Assembly: GCF_039555335.1 (NCBI RefSeq)
Contig: NC_092631.1
Location: 8,506,481-8,570,480 of the forward strand
Length of the DNA stretch: 64,000 nt
Direction of reading: 5' to 3'
From: Amphiura filiformis
Taxonomy: Eukaryota > Echinodermata > Ophiuroidea > Amphilepidida > Amphiuridae
The translations under genes and the position numbers were made by a program. Within the stretch, counting starts at the first letter, position 1. Each line of letters opens with the position of its first letter. This document shows positions 12,668 through 23,709 of this stretch, one piece after another. The notes beneath the pieces were generated by a model. It was not told where the DNA came from. It saw only the letters and a program-made list of their open reading frames with translations, and searched no databases.

Positions 12668-12733
12668 GATTCAATCATGTTTCACCGTTGCTCACAAAGC
12701 AACTCGCGTCCGGTGAAACATGATTGAATCCCT
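12668..12733. repeat. Perfect hairpin next to lectin exon
   Basis: AGGGATTCAATCATGTTTCA at 12667 is followed after a spacer of about 25 bases by its exact complement ending AATCCCT at 12732, a stem of about 22 bp. It sits in the intron 16 bases beyond the 5' splice site of the middle lectin exon, so it would form in the pre-mRNA just downstream of that donor. Confidence 0.8.
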
Positions 12734-12748
12734 AAATATTACACTTAC

Positions 12749-12838
12749 TGCAGCAGTCTTTCCTGTTGAGGATAGACACAGAATGTATGCATGTGCTTGT
12801 AGGTAAGGTTAGCTCCCACCATGGATATGCTTCATTGG
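12749..12838 (-). CDS. Fucolectin-type lectin, middle exon
   Basis: A 90-bp symmetric phase 1-1 exon with a pyrimidine-rich CTTCAG acceptor and a GTAAGTG donor. It encodes NEAYPWWELTLP, an N-R-K-D-C-C motif and a half codon. The paired tryptophans followed by a beta-strand, then R-x-D-C-C, are the signature of fucolectins. The adjacent cysteines form the unusual vicinal disulfide known from eel agglutinin (Cys82-Cys83). The Arg and Asp fit the R-x-D part of the fucose-binding motif. Splicing to both neighbouring exons preserves the frame exactly. Confidence 0.92.
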
Positions 12839-13590
12839 CTGAAGATGCACAAACAAATAAACAAAAAGTTTATTCTCAACTGTACACATCATTGTTCAAA
12901 AAATTATGAAATAAAAGGCAAATTCATGTAAATGGATTATATGGCGTTTAGAAACTGTATAGGGATGGAGATAATAATGTCTGAATTATAGCGACGCGTC
13001 AGGCGAAGACATAGGGGCGCCGCCCCTCGTGGCTTAGCGTAAGTGAACGTGCCCCCAATCGATTTGAAAATATCTGAAAAATCCCATAGGAAAATTGTCG
13101 AAAAACAGCTTAGTGCACCCAATCAGGCCCTGTGCCCCAAATGGCGATGCTCTCCAATAAAATGGCTCACGTTACGCCACTGCCCACTCCCCCATGAAGC
13201 CCGACGCGTCGGTACATCACTACCCGTCGCGTCGGTATATATTACGCTTTATGTCAAAATTTTCTAGTTGATGGCGTGAAAGAAGAAAAGAAGGAAGAAA
13301 GAAAGAAACAAAGGAAGGAAATAAAAGTGTAAAGGAAGGAAGAAAAGAAAAGAAAAGAAAAACATGAGAAAAAAAAGGGAAAATAGAAAAGAAAGGGAAT
13401 GATGGAAGGAACGTAAGGACACTCGCAGAAAAAATTGTATAACGTACACCTTTTTTGTCTCTCATGGAGCAAGAAAGGTTCTCCATGGGTTCTTTATACG
13501 TTGACTATAAAAAAAGCCACAAAAATGTTAGATATAGATTTGACGATAGCAAAACCAAATTAAAGTTGCAAATCTTTTCAGTTAACTCAC
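12839..13590. other. Lectin intron with purine-rich tract
   Basis: The intron between lectin exons holds a GA/AAG-rich tract at 13275-13430 that produces spurious phenylalanine- and serine-rich minus-strand frames. An older repeat at about 12990-13215 carries GACGCGTCGG motifs and CCCCAATCGATT. No gene other than the flanking exons is seen. Confidence 0.5.
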
Positions 13591-13716
13591 CTGTGTGTGT
13601 ACAGCCAGCACTACCCCAAAGGCCATCAGCCTTGTCATCAATACCACGAGCAGGCTCACCCTCGTGGGTGGTACTGCTTTGCCTACAAGTAGCTCCAGTA
13701 AGATCAACTGCAGTAT
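13591..13716 (-). CDS. Fucolectin-type lectin, N-terminal domain exon
   Basis: A 126-bp phase 1-1 exon with an ATCCCACAG acceptor and a CAG|GTGAGT donor. It encodes the start of the FTP domain: TAVDLTGATCRQSSTTHEG, then IDDKADGLWGS and GCTHT. The R-Q-S-S (usually x-Q-S-S), the D-x-x-x-D-G-x-W and the C-T-H-T motif match fucolectins. The histidine of CTHT aligns with the fucose-contacting His52 of eel agglutinin. The first codon is split, so at least one more upstream exon is required. Confidence 0.92.
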
Positions 13717-13734
13717 CTGTGGGATTTAAACAAA

Positions 13735-14765
13735 GTAATACATTACCTTGGGTCAATCTGTAAAACGGGGACCCTGACATATATTGGACAAATATACCGT
13801 ATAAGTTCGATTGTAGCATTATGAAGAGATTTTAAGGGGTCCGCGTTTTGGGGGTATCCGTTTTACAGATTACCCTGGGTCAAACTGTAAAACGGGGACC
13901 CTGACCGGGACCCCAAAGTTTGGTATAAGTTCGTTTGTTGCATTATGAAGAGATTTTAAAGGATCCCCGTTTTGGGGGGCCCCGTTTTACAGATTACCCT
14001 GGGGCAATCTGTAAAATGGGGACCCAAAAACCGGTTTGTAGCATTATGAAGAGATTTTAAGGGGTCTCCGTTTTTGGGGTCCCTGTTTTACAGATTACCC
14101 TCGGTCAATCTGGAAAATGGGGACCCTAAAAACGGGGACCCCAAAATTTTGTTATATCTTCCGATCTGAAATATTAGTATATACGATACAGTGAATACAT
14201 TTTTGAGATTTGGACACTCATCAGTTGTAAAATAGAGAGAAAAAATAGGGGTCCCGTTTTCGAGGTCCCCGTTCTACAGATTAACCTGGGTCAATCTGTA
14301 AAACGGGGACCCTAAAAACGGAGACCTCTAGAAATTTCTAGAAATTTGTCAGTAGCTTAATGGGGTGATTATAAGGGTCCCCGTTTTTTTTTTTTTGGGG
14401 GGGGGGGGGGTAGGGGTCCCCGTTTTACAGCTTATCCTGGGTCGATCTGTAAATAGGGGACCGTAAAAACGGGGACCCCCTCAAAGTTCGTTTTTAACAT
14501 TATGAAGAGATTTTAAGGGGTCCCCGTTTTTGGGGTCCCCGTTTTACAGATTACCCTGTGTCAATCTGTAAAACGGAGACCCCAAAAACGGGGACTCCCT
14601 AGAAATTTGTCAGTAGTTTTGGGGGTCCACGTTTTACAGATTAACCTGGGTCAATCTATAAAACGGGGACCCCAAAAACGGAAACTCCCTAGAAAATTGT
14701 CATTAGCTGTATGGGGTGATTTTAAGGGGTCCCGTTGTGGGGTCCCCGTTTTATAGACTCCCTAA
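13735..14765. repeat. Hairpin minisatellite, GGGGACC / ACAGATTACCCTGGGTC units
   Basis: About nine units share TGTAAAACGGGGACC, a variable spacer often containing ATTATGAAGAGATTTTAAGG, and GGTCCCCGTTTTACAGATTA. The last piece is the inverse complement of the first, so each unit can fold on itself. Spacing varies between roughly 110 and 160 bp. An uninterrupted T run followed by a G run lies at 14385-14410. It lies in the 5' lectin intron. Confidence 0.85.
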
Positions 14766-14879
14766 CAAACGTCCATATTTAGTTAAAATCGCTTCACTTG
14801 AATTTCACTTTTACAACATTATTATCATACCATTTCTTGTGTGTAGCAGTGTGTATATATAAACTGCTCAAATAAGTAT

Positions 14880-15040
14880 CATTACATTGAAAAAGTCGAA
14901 ATGATTTTTTTAAAGTTGCACGATTTTTTGAAATTCGCGATATAGTACAACTTTTATGGCAAATTCATATTAAAAATCGATATTTTTGTATTTAATAGTC
15001 CTCGAAGTATAAATCTAATGATATGTACGTAAAGTGTATA
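14880..15040. mobile_element. Half copy of palindromic MITE family P
   Basis: AAATTCGCGATATAGTACAA, ATTTAATAGTCCTCGAAGTA and CTAATGATATGTACGTAAAG correspond to the left half of the family. The copy stops abruptly at 15040 where the TIR of the 5.8-kb element begins, which suggests truncation by that insertion. Confidence 0.6.
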
Positions 15041-15719
15041 TACGAGGGGTATCAAAAGTTTTAGAAATCGCCCAGAAGTGAAAGAGCTATATCAATGAAA
15101 TTTTGTCAGTGCAATCACTGGTCCTTATGTACATTATGGTCCAAAAATGGTCTCATAAGTATGTTTACTTTTTTTTTTACAGGAGCTAGATGTCACTACC
15201 TGCCTATGTAACCGCATAACCAGCAAAATGGAGAAAATTGAGGCATGTAGCATGATTAAGTTCCATTTTAAGAGGCATTATCTGTTATTTTGGAGAATTT
15301 TTTTAAAATGTTTGCCACGGTCAAAAAATGGATTTCCTTTAAACTTTCATATTTGATGCACCTTGACCTGAAACAAACACACATGAAATAAATTTGGGAA
15401 AAATATCCCCGTTGCCATGGTAACAGCCACATTTTCATTTTAGGCCTATTTTCACAATTTTTGCATTTTTCAGCAGTCAATTTATCAAGTTTTGAAGCCA
15501 GTGTTACTAATATACACAATATATATATAATTTTTTCTTTATAAGGTATGAATAGGTCAAACCTTAGATGCCGCAATGAAAGTATAAAAATAATCACCAG
15601 GTGTCAGGGTGGGTTATACCATTTATTTGAAATAGGGGTGTTTTTCAATTTTTTCAAAGTATGAAAATATACCAAATTTGTATAGCTCATAAACCATATG
15701 GTAGTGCTCCGATTTCAAC

Positions 15720-17160
15720 ATCGACCACAGCATGTTGAGATGATACATTGGTCTTATGAAAAAGTTACATTTGAGCTTGGGGAAAACACATCTGTATATA
15801 CAGTGTTGCCAGACATTTTCCTATTTTTCGAAATTCAACACAAATCTCACCTTAAATTAAATGATGTGAAAATGAAACATCATCCTTTCAAGGAACATTT
15901 ATTAGAAAGAGAGTTTTATTCATATCAAATTTGATCAGTTATAATGGTCAGTGTTGTTCTAAACCACATGGGTGTTGCCATAATTGGGGTTTTATTGTGA
16001 TTTGTAGATATTTTCAACTTTTTACAAGTCATAAAAATACCAAAATGCATTTCTATAATAAAGAAAGAAACATCGACCTCGTCATGCTGAGATGATACAT
16101 TGTCCTTATGAAAAGTTATTTTGATCGGGGGGGTAAAGCATCAGTTTATACAGTGTTGCCAGACATTTTCCTACTTTTTTAGAAATTAAACACAAATCTC
16201 GCCCTAAGTTAAAAGATATGAAAATGAAACTTCACCTTCATACGGAACATCTTTTTAGAAAGAAAGTTAATTTCATATTCAATTTGATCATCTGGGATGG
16301 TCAGTGTTATTCTAAGACATATGGGTGTTGCCATAGCTGGCGTTTAATATGACAATTTAGATATTTCCAGCTTTTTACAAGTCTTAAAAATAGTACACAT
16401 CCTTAAAATTATTGTGGAATTTAAATTTTAAATTTGAGTTCGGAAAATATTTCCTTCTATACAGTATTGCCACATATGTTCAAAATTCAACGTATGTTGA
16501 GCTTTTTTTCCAGCTTTTTTTTTAGCTTTTCCAGCTATTTTTCAGTCTTAAAAATGCCAAAATACAATGGCATGCATTCCTAAAATAAAGATGTGAAAAT
16601 GAATCATCGACCTCATCATGTTGAGATGATACATCGGTCTTATGAAAAATTTACATTTGCGCTTGGGGAAAAACATCTGTTTATACAGTGTTGCCAGATA
16701 TTTTCCTATTTTTTCGAAATTCAGCACTAGTTCACCTTAGGTTGAAAATGAAAGTTTATAGAAAGAAATGTACTTTCATATTAAATTTGATCAGTTGTAT
16801 AAATGGTCAGTGTTGTTCCAAACCACATGGGTGTTGCCATAATTAGGGTTAAATAGCGAGGTGTGGTTATTTTGAACTTTTACAAGTTTTAAAAATACCA
16901 AAATACCATGGTATGCATTCCTTAAAAATATGTAAAAGTGAAACATCAACTTCACCATGTTGAAATGATACATATTTGGTCTTATGAAAAATTTACACTT
17001 AAGCTTGAGGAAAACATATGTTTATACAGTGTTGCCAGATATTTTCCTATTTTTTCGAAATTTAACACAAGTCTCACCTTAAGTTAAATGATATTAAATT
17101 TGATCAGTTGTGTGTCAGTGTTGTTCCAAACCACATGGGTGTTGCCATAATTAGGGTGAG
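15720..17160. repeat. Four tandem repeat units in left arm
   Basis: Units begin near 15745, 16100, 16640 and 16980, each running from GGTCTTATGAAAAA through TACAGTGTTGCCAGA and TTTCCTA to GGTCAGTGTTGTTC and GGGTGTTGCCATAAT. Lengths differ through deletions. The right arm carries the inverted counterparts at about 19150-19990, so the duplications either predate arm formation or were kept alike by conversion. Confidence 0.7.
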
Positions 17161-17194
17161 ATGTGAGTCATAAGGTTTCAAATAGCGACGTTTT

Positions 17195-17777
17195 CGCATA
17201 TTTTTTGTGGACCTGAGAGCACATCAGACATATATTGAAATTTGCGATATAATACAAATTTTATGGCAAATGATTAAAAATTGATATTTTTGAAATTTAA
17301 CAGATCTCAAAAGTAAATTGTATAAATCTAGTGAAATGTACTTAAAGTGTATGTAGCTGGAATGAAAAGCCGTCCATATGAAAATTTGACCTTTCGTATT
17401 GAAGATATAGATTTTTCACCAAAACACCTAAAAATGTAGGTCTTTTGGGAAAAAATCTATATCTTCACTATGAAGGTCAAATTTTTCAATAAACATTAAT
17501 TAATTGATTAGTGGTCGGCTTTTCATCCCGGCTACATACACTTTAAATACACATCATTAGATTGATTAAGTTAACTTTGAGGACTGTAATATGTCAACAA
17601 AAAAAAAAAAAAATATACATAATTTACCCTAAAATTTTTATTGTATCGCGAATTTAAACAAAAATCACAATTATTTTATATCAGAAGGACATTCCTCGTA
17701 TTTAAAATGCAATTTGGTATGTCTGATGTGCTCTCAGGTCCGACAAAAATACTGTGCAAAGGTGGGTGACCAACCCC
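17195..17777. mobile_element. TTAA-type palindromic MITE, family P, copy 2
   Basis: GACCTGAGAGCACATCAGAC at 17210 is mirrored by TGATGTGCTCTCAGGTC near 17730. Between them are the family landmarks GCGATATAATACAAATTTTA and ATGTAGCTGGAATGAAAAGC and their inverted forms. The right end, ACCAACCCCTTAA, resembles copy 1. The left end is diverged. It sits in the spacer of the 5.8-kb element. Confidence 0.65.
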
Positions 17778-17999
17778 TTAAAATACAACACAGAAAACAT
17801 CAAACATGTATACTTTAAAATATACATGAAAGCCATAATTTTTTTTACCAATATACACATACTAGCTAGGCTAAAATAAATAAAAATAACATAAGATTGT
17901 TACATTGCAAAAAGATGCATATAAGAGTATAAGATAATGTTTAAATTACGCCTACCCCATATTATTAAAGCATACATCCCAACTATACTTGCAAAAAAG

Positions 18000-18297
18000 A
18001 TATGGGGAAGAAATGGGCAAAAAACTATATAGATCCAGCAAATGTTTCGAAAGATATGAGAATAGTCAAAAACAATAATGCACAGAACCGTTTCACAGCC
18101 AGACAAATTAATGTCCAGTTACTTTTCCCGAGAGGAGCTCGCAGGAGAGTCGAAAGTATGACATTTAAAGTCATGCTGAAGAAGAAATGACCATTGAAAT
18201 GTTGCATGATATTGTTGCTAATTCTCTATCATTCAAGCATCCCCTGCTCATTGATGACATGAATTTGTATGAGCTTGTAAAAGGAAGCAGCTAACTA
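18000..18297 (+). pseudogene. Gene-like fragment, unknown origin, one frameshift
   Basis: The plus strand reads coherently as NRFTARQINVQLLFPRGARR followed by VESMTFKV. After a one-base shift near 18170 it continues HAEEEMTIEMLHDIVAN, LSFKHPLLIDDMNLYELVKG and a TAA at 18294. The balanced hydrophobic/charged composition is unlike the surrounding repeat DNA. The strand-helix-strand order could suit a ubiquitin-like or Ras-association fold, but I cannot name a family. It lacks splice signals and a start context, so a captured or retroposed fragment is more likely than a live gene. Confidence 0.35.
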
Positions 18298-18429
18298 AAA
18301 TTAAGCTTTCAAGACTGAAGGAGATTTATATGAACACTTTTGCAGATACTTGCAGGGTTAAAGCAAAATAAAAAATCACCAAATGTTGATAAGAGTTGTC
18401 TGAGGAAATATCCGTTTCAAGTAGAAAAA

Positions 18430-18700
18430 GATGACATGACCCCGGAGGGGGTTCTCCCTGGTTAAACGTATACGGGGATGTGCCACGGTTTTGGGGGGAC
18501 CTTAGCAATTTTGGTATGTCGATTGGTGGGTTTGCAGTGGAGACAATACGCCAAATTGGGTGCATTAAGGCAAAAGTGCCCATAAAAGCGCCAAATTAGG
18601 ACAAATTTGTGTGCTTTTTGGGTGTTTTTTGTGAAAAAGTGGAATACTATAGCTATAACTTTCACTATTAACTCCATTTATAGTGGCATCATCCATGTGG
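18430..18700. repeat. Putative dispersed repeat with CGGGGATGTGCCACGG motif
   Basis: GACCCCGGAGGGGGTTCTCC, ACGGGGATGTGCCACGG and CGCCAAATTGGG / GCGCCAAATTAGG give internal near-repeats, and both minus frames stay open because of this composition. I treat it as repeat DNA. Nothing coding is supported. Confidence 0.35.
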
Positions 18701-20806
18701 TTTATTCATGGCAACGATTTAAACAATATAAATCCTAAAGTGAGACATACGTTGAATTTTGAATATATGTGATAATAACTGGCAATACTTTTTTTTGTAT
18801 TTCATGCCCGAAATCGGGCTTTTATTTTAACATTTTATGCGTTGCAAATAAAAACAGTACAATAATGATACAAGTACAAAGAAAAAAAAATATATGCAAT
18901 AAGAATATACAATACAGACAAATTCCAGTGGTAATATAATACAATACAATATTCAAAATTCACCACCGAGGCCGAGACAAGCATATAAATATATAAATAG
19001 TAAATACTGTATAGAAGGAAATATTTTCCGAACTCAAATTTAAAATTTAAATTCACATACTAAGTGTTCTTAGGGTAATTTTAACCTTAATATTGCGTTC
19101 ATTCCACCGTTATAATTTTAAGGATGTGTACTATTTTTAAGACTTGTAAAAAGCTGGAAATATCTAAATTGTCATATTAAACGCCAGCTATGGCAACACC
19201 CATATGGCTTAGAATAACACTGACCATCCCAGATGATCAAATTGAATATGAAATTAACTTTCTTCCTATAAAAAGATATGTTCCGTATGAAGGTGAAGTT
19301 TCACTTTCATATCTTTCAACTTAGGGCGAGACTTGTGTTGAATTTGAAATAGGAAAATATCTGGCAACACTGTATAAACTGATGTTTTACCCCCCAGATC
19401 AAAATAACTTTTTCATAAGGCCAATGTATCATCTCAACATGATAAGGTTGATGTTTCTTTCTTTATTATAGAAATGCATTTTGGTATTTTTATGACTTGT
19501 AAAAAGTTGAAAATATCCACACCTCACAATTAAACCCCAATTATGGCAACACCCATGTGGTTTATCTGGCAACACTGTATAAACTGATGTCTTACCCCGC
19601 CCCCCCCCCACATCAAAATAACTTTTTCATAAGGCCTATCATCTCAACATGACGAGGTCCATGTTTCTTTCTTTATTATAGAAATGCATTTTGGTATTTT
19701 TATGAAAAAGTTGAAAATATCCACAAATCACAATAAAACCCCAATTATGGCAACACCCATGTGGTTTAAAACAACACTGACCATTATAACTGATCAAATT
19801 TGATATGAATAAAAACTCTCTTTCTAATAAATGTTCCTTGAAAGGATGATGTTTCATTTTCACATCATTTAACTTAAGGTGAGATTTGTGTAGAATTTCG
19901 AAAAATAGGAAAATGTCTGGCAACACTGTATATACAGATGTGTTTTCCCAAGCTCAAATGTAACTTTTCATAAGACCAATGTATCATCTCAACATGCTGT
20001 GGTCGATGTTGAAATTGGAACACTACCATATGGTTTATGAGCTATACAAAGTTGGTATATTTTCATACTTTGAAAAAATTGAAAAACACCCCTATTTCAA
20101 ATAAATGGTATAACCCACCATGACACCTGGTGATTATTTGTATACTTTCATTGCGGCATCTAAGGTTTGACCTATTCATACCTTATAAAGAAAAAAATAT
20201 ATATATATTGTGTATATTAGTAACACTGGCTTCAAAACTTGACAATTTGACTGCTGAAAAATGCAAAAATTGTGAAAATAGGCCTAAAATTGAAATTTGC
20301 CTGTTACCATGGCAACAGGGATATTTTTCCCAAATTTATCCCGTGTGTGTTAGTTTGAGGTCAAGGTGCATCAAATATGAAAGTATAAAGAAAATCTATT
20401 TTTGACCGTGGCAACTCTATTCTCAAAAATAACAGAGTTACAGTGCCCAGAAAATCTGTGATGAAATAAAAATTCCTTTTCCAAAAACCGACAGTGACAT
20501 ATCACAATCACCACCGAAGATAACTTTCATTTCATCATCAATTTTCTAGGCACTGCAACCCTTCAAAAGCAGGATCTTAATAATGCTGCTTGCCTCAATT
20601 TTCTCAATCTTGCAGTTTATGCGTAGTAACTGGGGCAGTGGGTTATTGGCATCTAGTGCCACCTGTAAAAAAAGTAAACATACATACTTATGAGACCATT
20701 TTGGACCATAATGTACATAAGGACCAGTGATTGCACTGACAAAATTTCATTGATATAGCTCTTTCACTTCTGGACGATTTCTAAAACTTTTTGATACCCC
20801 CTCGTA

Positions 20807-21640
20807 GTTAGTTCTAGGGGTTTACTTTACTTTTTCCAGGGTTATAGCTGATGTCCATGATTTTGAACTTGTAAGATATATAATAATTTAGATTAATTTT
20901 GCTTTATGTTTTATTATTGTTTCTTGCAGATAGATCAAACAAAATAAAAAGTTCCCAGCTTCGTGAAACAAAACTTACACAAATTCAAATCGATGATCTT
21001 TTCTAACTTTGCCTCCATTCCGGCAAACTATAGAAAGACACACAAAAATGAAAACGAATGTTCAAAAAGAAAAAAATCATTTGCAAGCATATAAGTTAAA
21101 CATGTTTTATACAGAAATGAGATTAAAAACACTATCTCATCTCATCTACATTATACTAGAAGTTAAACATTACTGGGAATAGAATTACACAATAGGAGAG
21201 CAGTATTCAATTTGGGTAAAATCCACCAAATTCAAAAGACTTTACCCACTTCGTGCAGCGCCATCCTATTGTGTCCGCCATACCTCTAAGGGCCGGTTTC
21301 TCGAATAATGGCTAGAGGTCAGGCTTCATAAGCCATCAAGCTTAAGCCCATTTAGTCCTATATACCAGTACTTGTAATTTCACATCTTACATCACCTAGA
21401 TAAATGAATCAATAAAATGGATCAACATAGGTAGGGTTAGCCTGCTGGCTTAGGAAGCCTGACCACTAGCCAAGCTTCGAGAAATCGGACCTAAAAGTAG
21501 GAATTATCGTAGGGAATAGTAAATCATGTTACTTCGAATATTATACATCCACCATAAAGTCTGTAGCGGTTCTCATGTGTTTGAGTGTGGCCAACAACGC
21601 ACTCAAACGGATATTGCTTCAGTCCCCGGGCTTCAGTCGC
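20807..21640. other. Unannotated spacer
   Basis: There is no recognised gene. Two related pieces, GCTAGAGGTCAGGCTTCATAAG at 21311 and an inverted CCTAAGCCAGCAGGC-like counterpart near 21440-21470, hint at a small foldback of about 200 bp. Confidence 0.35.
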
Positions 21641-22743
21641 TTAGGGAACAAACCAAAAGATCGATGACGTCCTATAAACGTAACTAGTTTCGTTTCTCAG
21701 CCGACACCCTCCCTCCCTGCCAGAAACGTAATAATGAAATGTTGAAATTTTTGATATAATAATAATAATGACACATTCTTCAGACCGATGTTCATACTGC
21801 AGTTACTGTCCGTTTTCCTATACACAATACACAGTGCTCTCACCATTGACGCGCGACCTTTACAAATAGTGTATGTTAGAAGTATATTGCATTTGCCTAG
21901 TTAACATCACTGTGTGAAAAATAACCGGCCAATATTTAAACTATTCTCCAAACTTCTAGCAAATATATTTCTCTAACATGACCTAAAATTACAGCTAGGT
22001 TAGATGTTCAGAAATAGTCGCACTTTCGTAGAATATGAGTGAGGGCAAAGCATAGCTAGCTCATAGCTAGCCAACTCCCCGTGTTAATTGAATGGAGATT
22101 TGACCGAAAATATTGAGCTATATTGGTAACGGACCGCTCCGTTCTGAAGGATGCCACAAAAAAACGGTACAAGCTACATTTAAACTATTCTCTGAAATTC
22201 TAGAAAATATAGTTTTGTAACATGTCCTAAATTTTTAGCTAATTTAGGTGTTTGGAGAGGGTCGCACTTTTATGTTTTAGGAAGGATATGTAAACGACAG
22301 ATAACACCAAAAATATTAAGAAATTATTTCCAAACCGTGTTAAGTCAACAATCATTATGTTGCTCATTTTCAAGAATGCTGGTTAACAAAAAGCAGGCCA
22401 TGAACAAAGGTCCACATACCATTGTTTCCTTGCGTTTCCTTTATAATCGGTTACCCAACTGAAGCTATAATACCAGCTTTATTGCGATATCGCACATGTC
22501 AAACAGACACATGTGCACAACCAGAGAAGATCCGATTTAATCGTTGAGCTGTTTCAATGAGTGTTATCTTGGTTTAATAGCTTTTAATGGGGTTTAAGTC
22601 CTGCAAAGGTCGAGATGAATTCTACTGTAGACATGACTGCATCATGTTTTGTACAAACGTAATCGAGTATTTTTACCCCCTCCCCCCTAAACGAAACTAG
22701 TTTCGTTTATAGGACGTCATCGATCTTTTGGTTTGTTCCCTTA
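21641..22743. mobile_element. 1.1-kb TIR element containing repeat A
   Basis: Inverted arms of about 55 bp, AGGGAACAAACCAAAAGATC then GATGACGTCCTATAAACG and AACTAGTTTCGTTT, lie at 21641-21697 and inverted at 22687-22743. Repeat A copy 2 fills the interior, so either repeat A inserted here or it is the body of this element. Copies 1 and 3 lack these arms, which favours nesting. Confidence 0.7.
21795..22650 (+). repeat. Dispersed repeat A, copy 2
   Basis: It is collinear with 11858-12597, sharing GACGCGCGACCTTTACAAA, AATAACCGGCCAATATTTAAA and GAATTCTACTGTAGACAT. It carries extra internal sequence (about 22010-22170) in which CCTAAAATTACAGCTAGGTT and TCTAGAAAATATAG segments are duplicated. Confidence 0.75.
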
Positions 22744-23500
22744 CACATGACTTTTTTGATCGCCTATCGATAAATACAGTCACATGCGACGCACTGCAAG
22801 GTTTATTCATCGAGATGGTTTATTGTTCGTCTAAAAACCCATGGCATCTCTGCATGACTCCTCAACAAAAAATGCGAGTTTTGCGCATGGTTGGTAGGAA
22901 TGACAAGTGCGCGAAAATTTAAGCCAAAAAATTAGGTTAATTTGGTGAGAAACTCACAGTTGTCAACATGGGGGAACCCCCTATCACAATATTGCGGAGA
23001 TTTCCCTCACCGTCCAGGGATCTACGCCTATGCTTGCCAATTCGTCTCAAATCAGTGATTATGATAAACTACTTCCATCCTTTTTGATCCAATGTCATTG
23101 AAGACCCAGTATAAGCGTGACGTTGCGTACTACAGCAATTCTTTTCTTTTTAGTAACAACCAGGGCTGTGTAGATTCAGAATCAGCCGAGAGCCAAAATG
23201 GCACCCTTGAGCAAATTATAACAGAAATTTTTCTTTGGCTCCTAAAACAGAATTGTATATGGGTCAAATTTTCAAAATGCTCTATTAATTTGCACTGAAA
23301 ATGATCTCAAATTATCCGGTTTGACAAAATGAAACACAATATATATAGTTTGTCATATCTACGGTGTCTAGATTTTATGGTATGACCTCTGGACTGATTA
23401 GGTTATATATATTGTGTAGGATATAGGGCTGTTGAACCATGATTCTAGAATAAGATGACTTCTCGGATATAGCAAACTATATTATTTTCTTTGTCCTATT
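22744..23500. other. Unannotated spacer
   Basis: Open frames at 22728-22922 and 23092-23298 have no recognisable motif or splice context. Around 23335-23420 the motif ACACAATATATATA is mirrored by TATATATATTGTGTAGG, an imperfect inverted pair. Confidence 0.35.
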
Positions 23501-23502
23501 GC

Positions 23503-23564
23503 ACTTTTTTGACTCACCCTGTAATATGACTTTTAAGTCATATTACAGGGTGAGTCAAAAAAGT
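23503..23564. repeat. Perfect 62-bp palindrome of two head-to-head TIRs
   Basis: ACTTTTTTGACTCACCCTGT... at 23503 is followed after a 2-base centre by its exact complement ending ACAGGGTGAGTCAAAAAAGT at 23564. The 30-bp arms are perfect. CAGGGTGAGTCAAAAAAGT after TA looks like the tip of a Tc1/mariner-superfamily element, so this may be two element tips abutting. I could not find the distal tips. Confidence 0.85.
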
Positions 23565-23709
23565 ATTCAACTGGACATTTGTCGAAGAATATTTGAATTA
23601 GCCCAGATAATGACGTTGGGTCACTAGGATTCCTTTGTATACCAACGAGAATGATCAGATCAGAAGAGATACATACAAACTACCAAGAACCAATGAACGT
23701 TTTGTACTT

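Larger units (their letters stand above)
15041..20806. mobile_element. 5.8-kb element with kilobase-long inverted arms
   Basis: The ends read TACGAGGGGTATCAAAAG at 15041 and the complement at 20806, bounded by TA as in Tc1/mariner-like elements. The left arm (15041 to about 17160) is repeated inverted on the right (about 19040-20806). The same open frames appear mirrored at 15268-15597 (minus) and 20130-20405 (plus). Both arms contain tandem units of about 300-350 bp marked by ACAGTGTTGCCAGA and CCACATGGGTGTTGCCATAA. I recognise no transposase. The spacer holds a MITE and a gene-like fragment. Confidence 0.75.

Noticed and set aside
15268..20405. Matching frames (about 100 residues) at 15268-15597 minus and 20130-20405 plus as a conserved gene
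   Set aside because: They match because they lie in inverted repeat arms. I recognise no protein family and the frames carry no domain features. A small transposon-encoded protein cannot be fully excluded.
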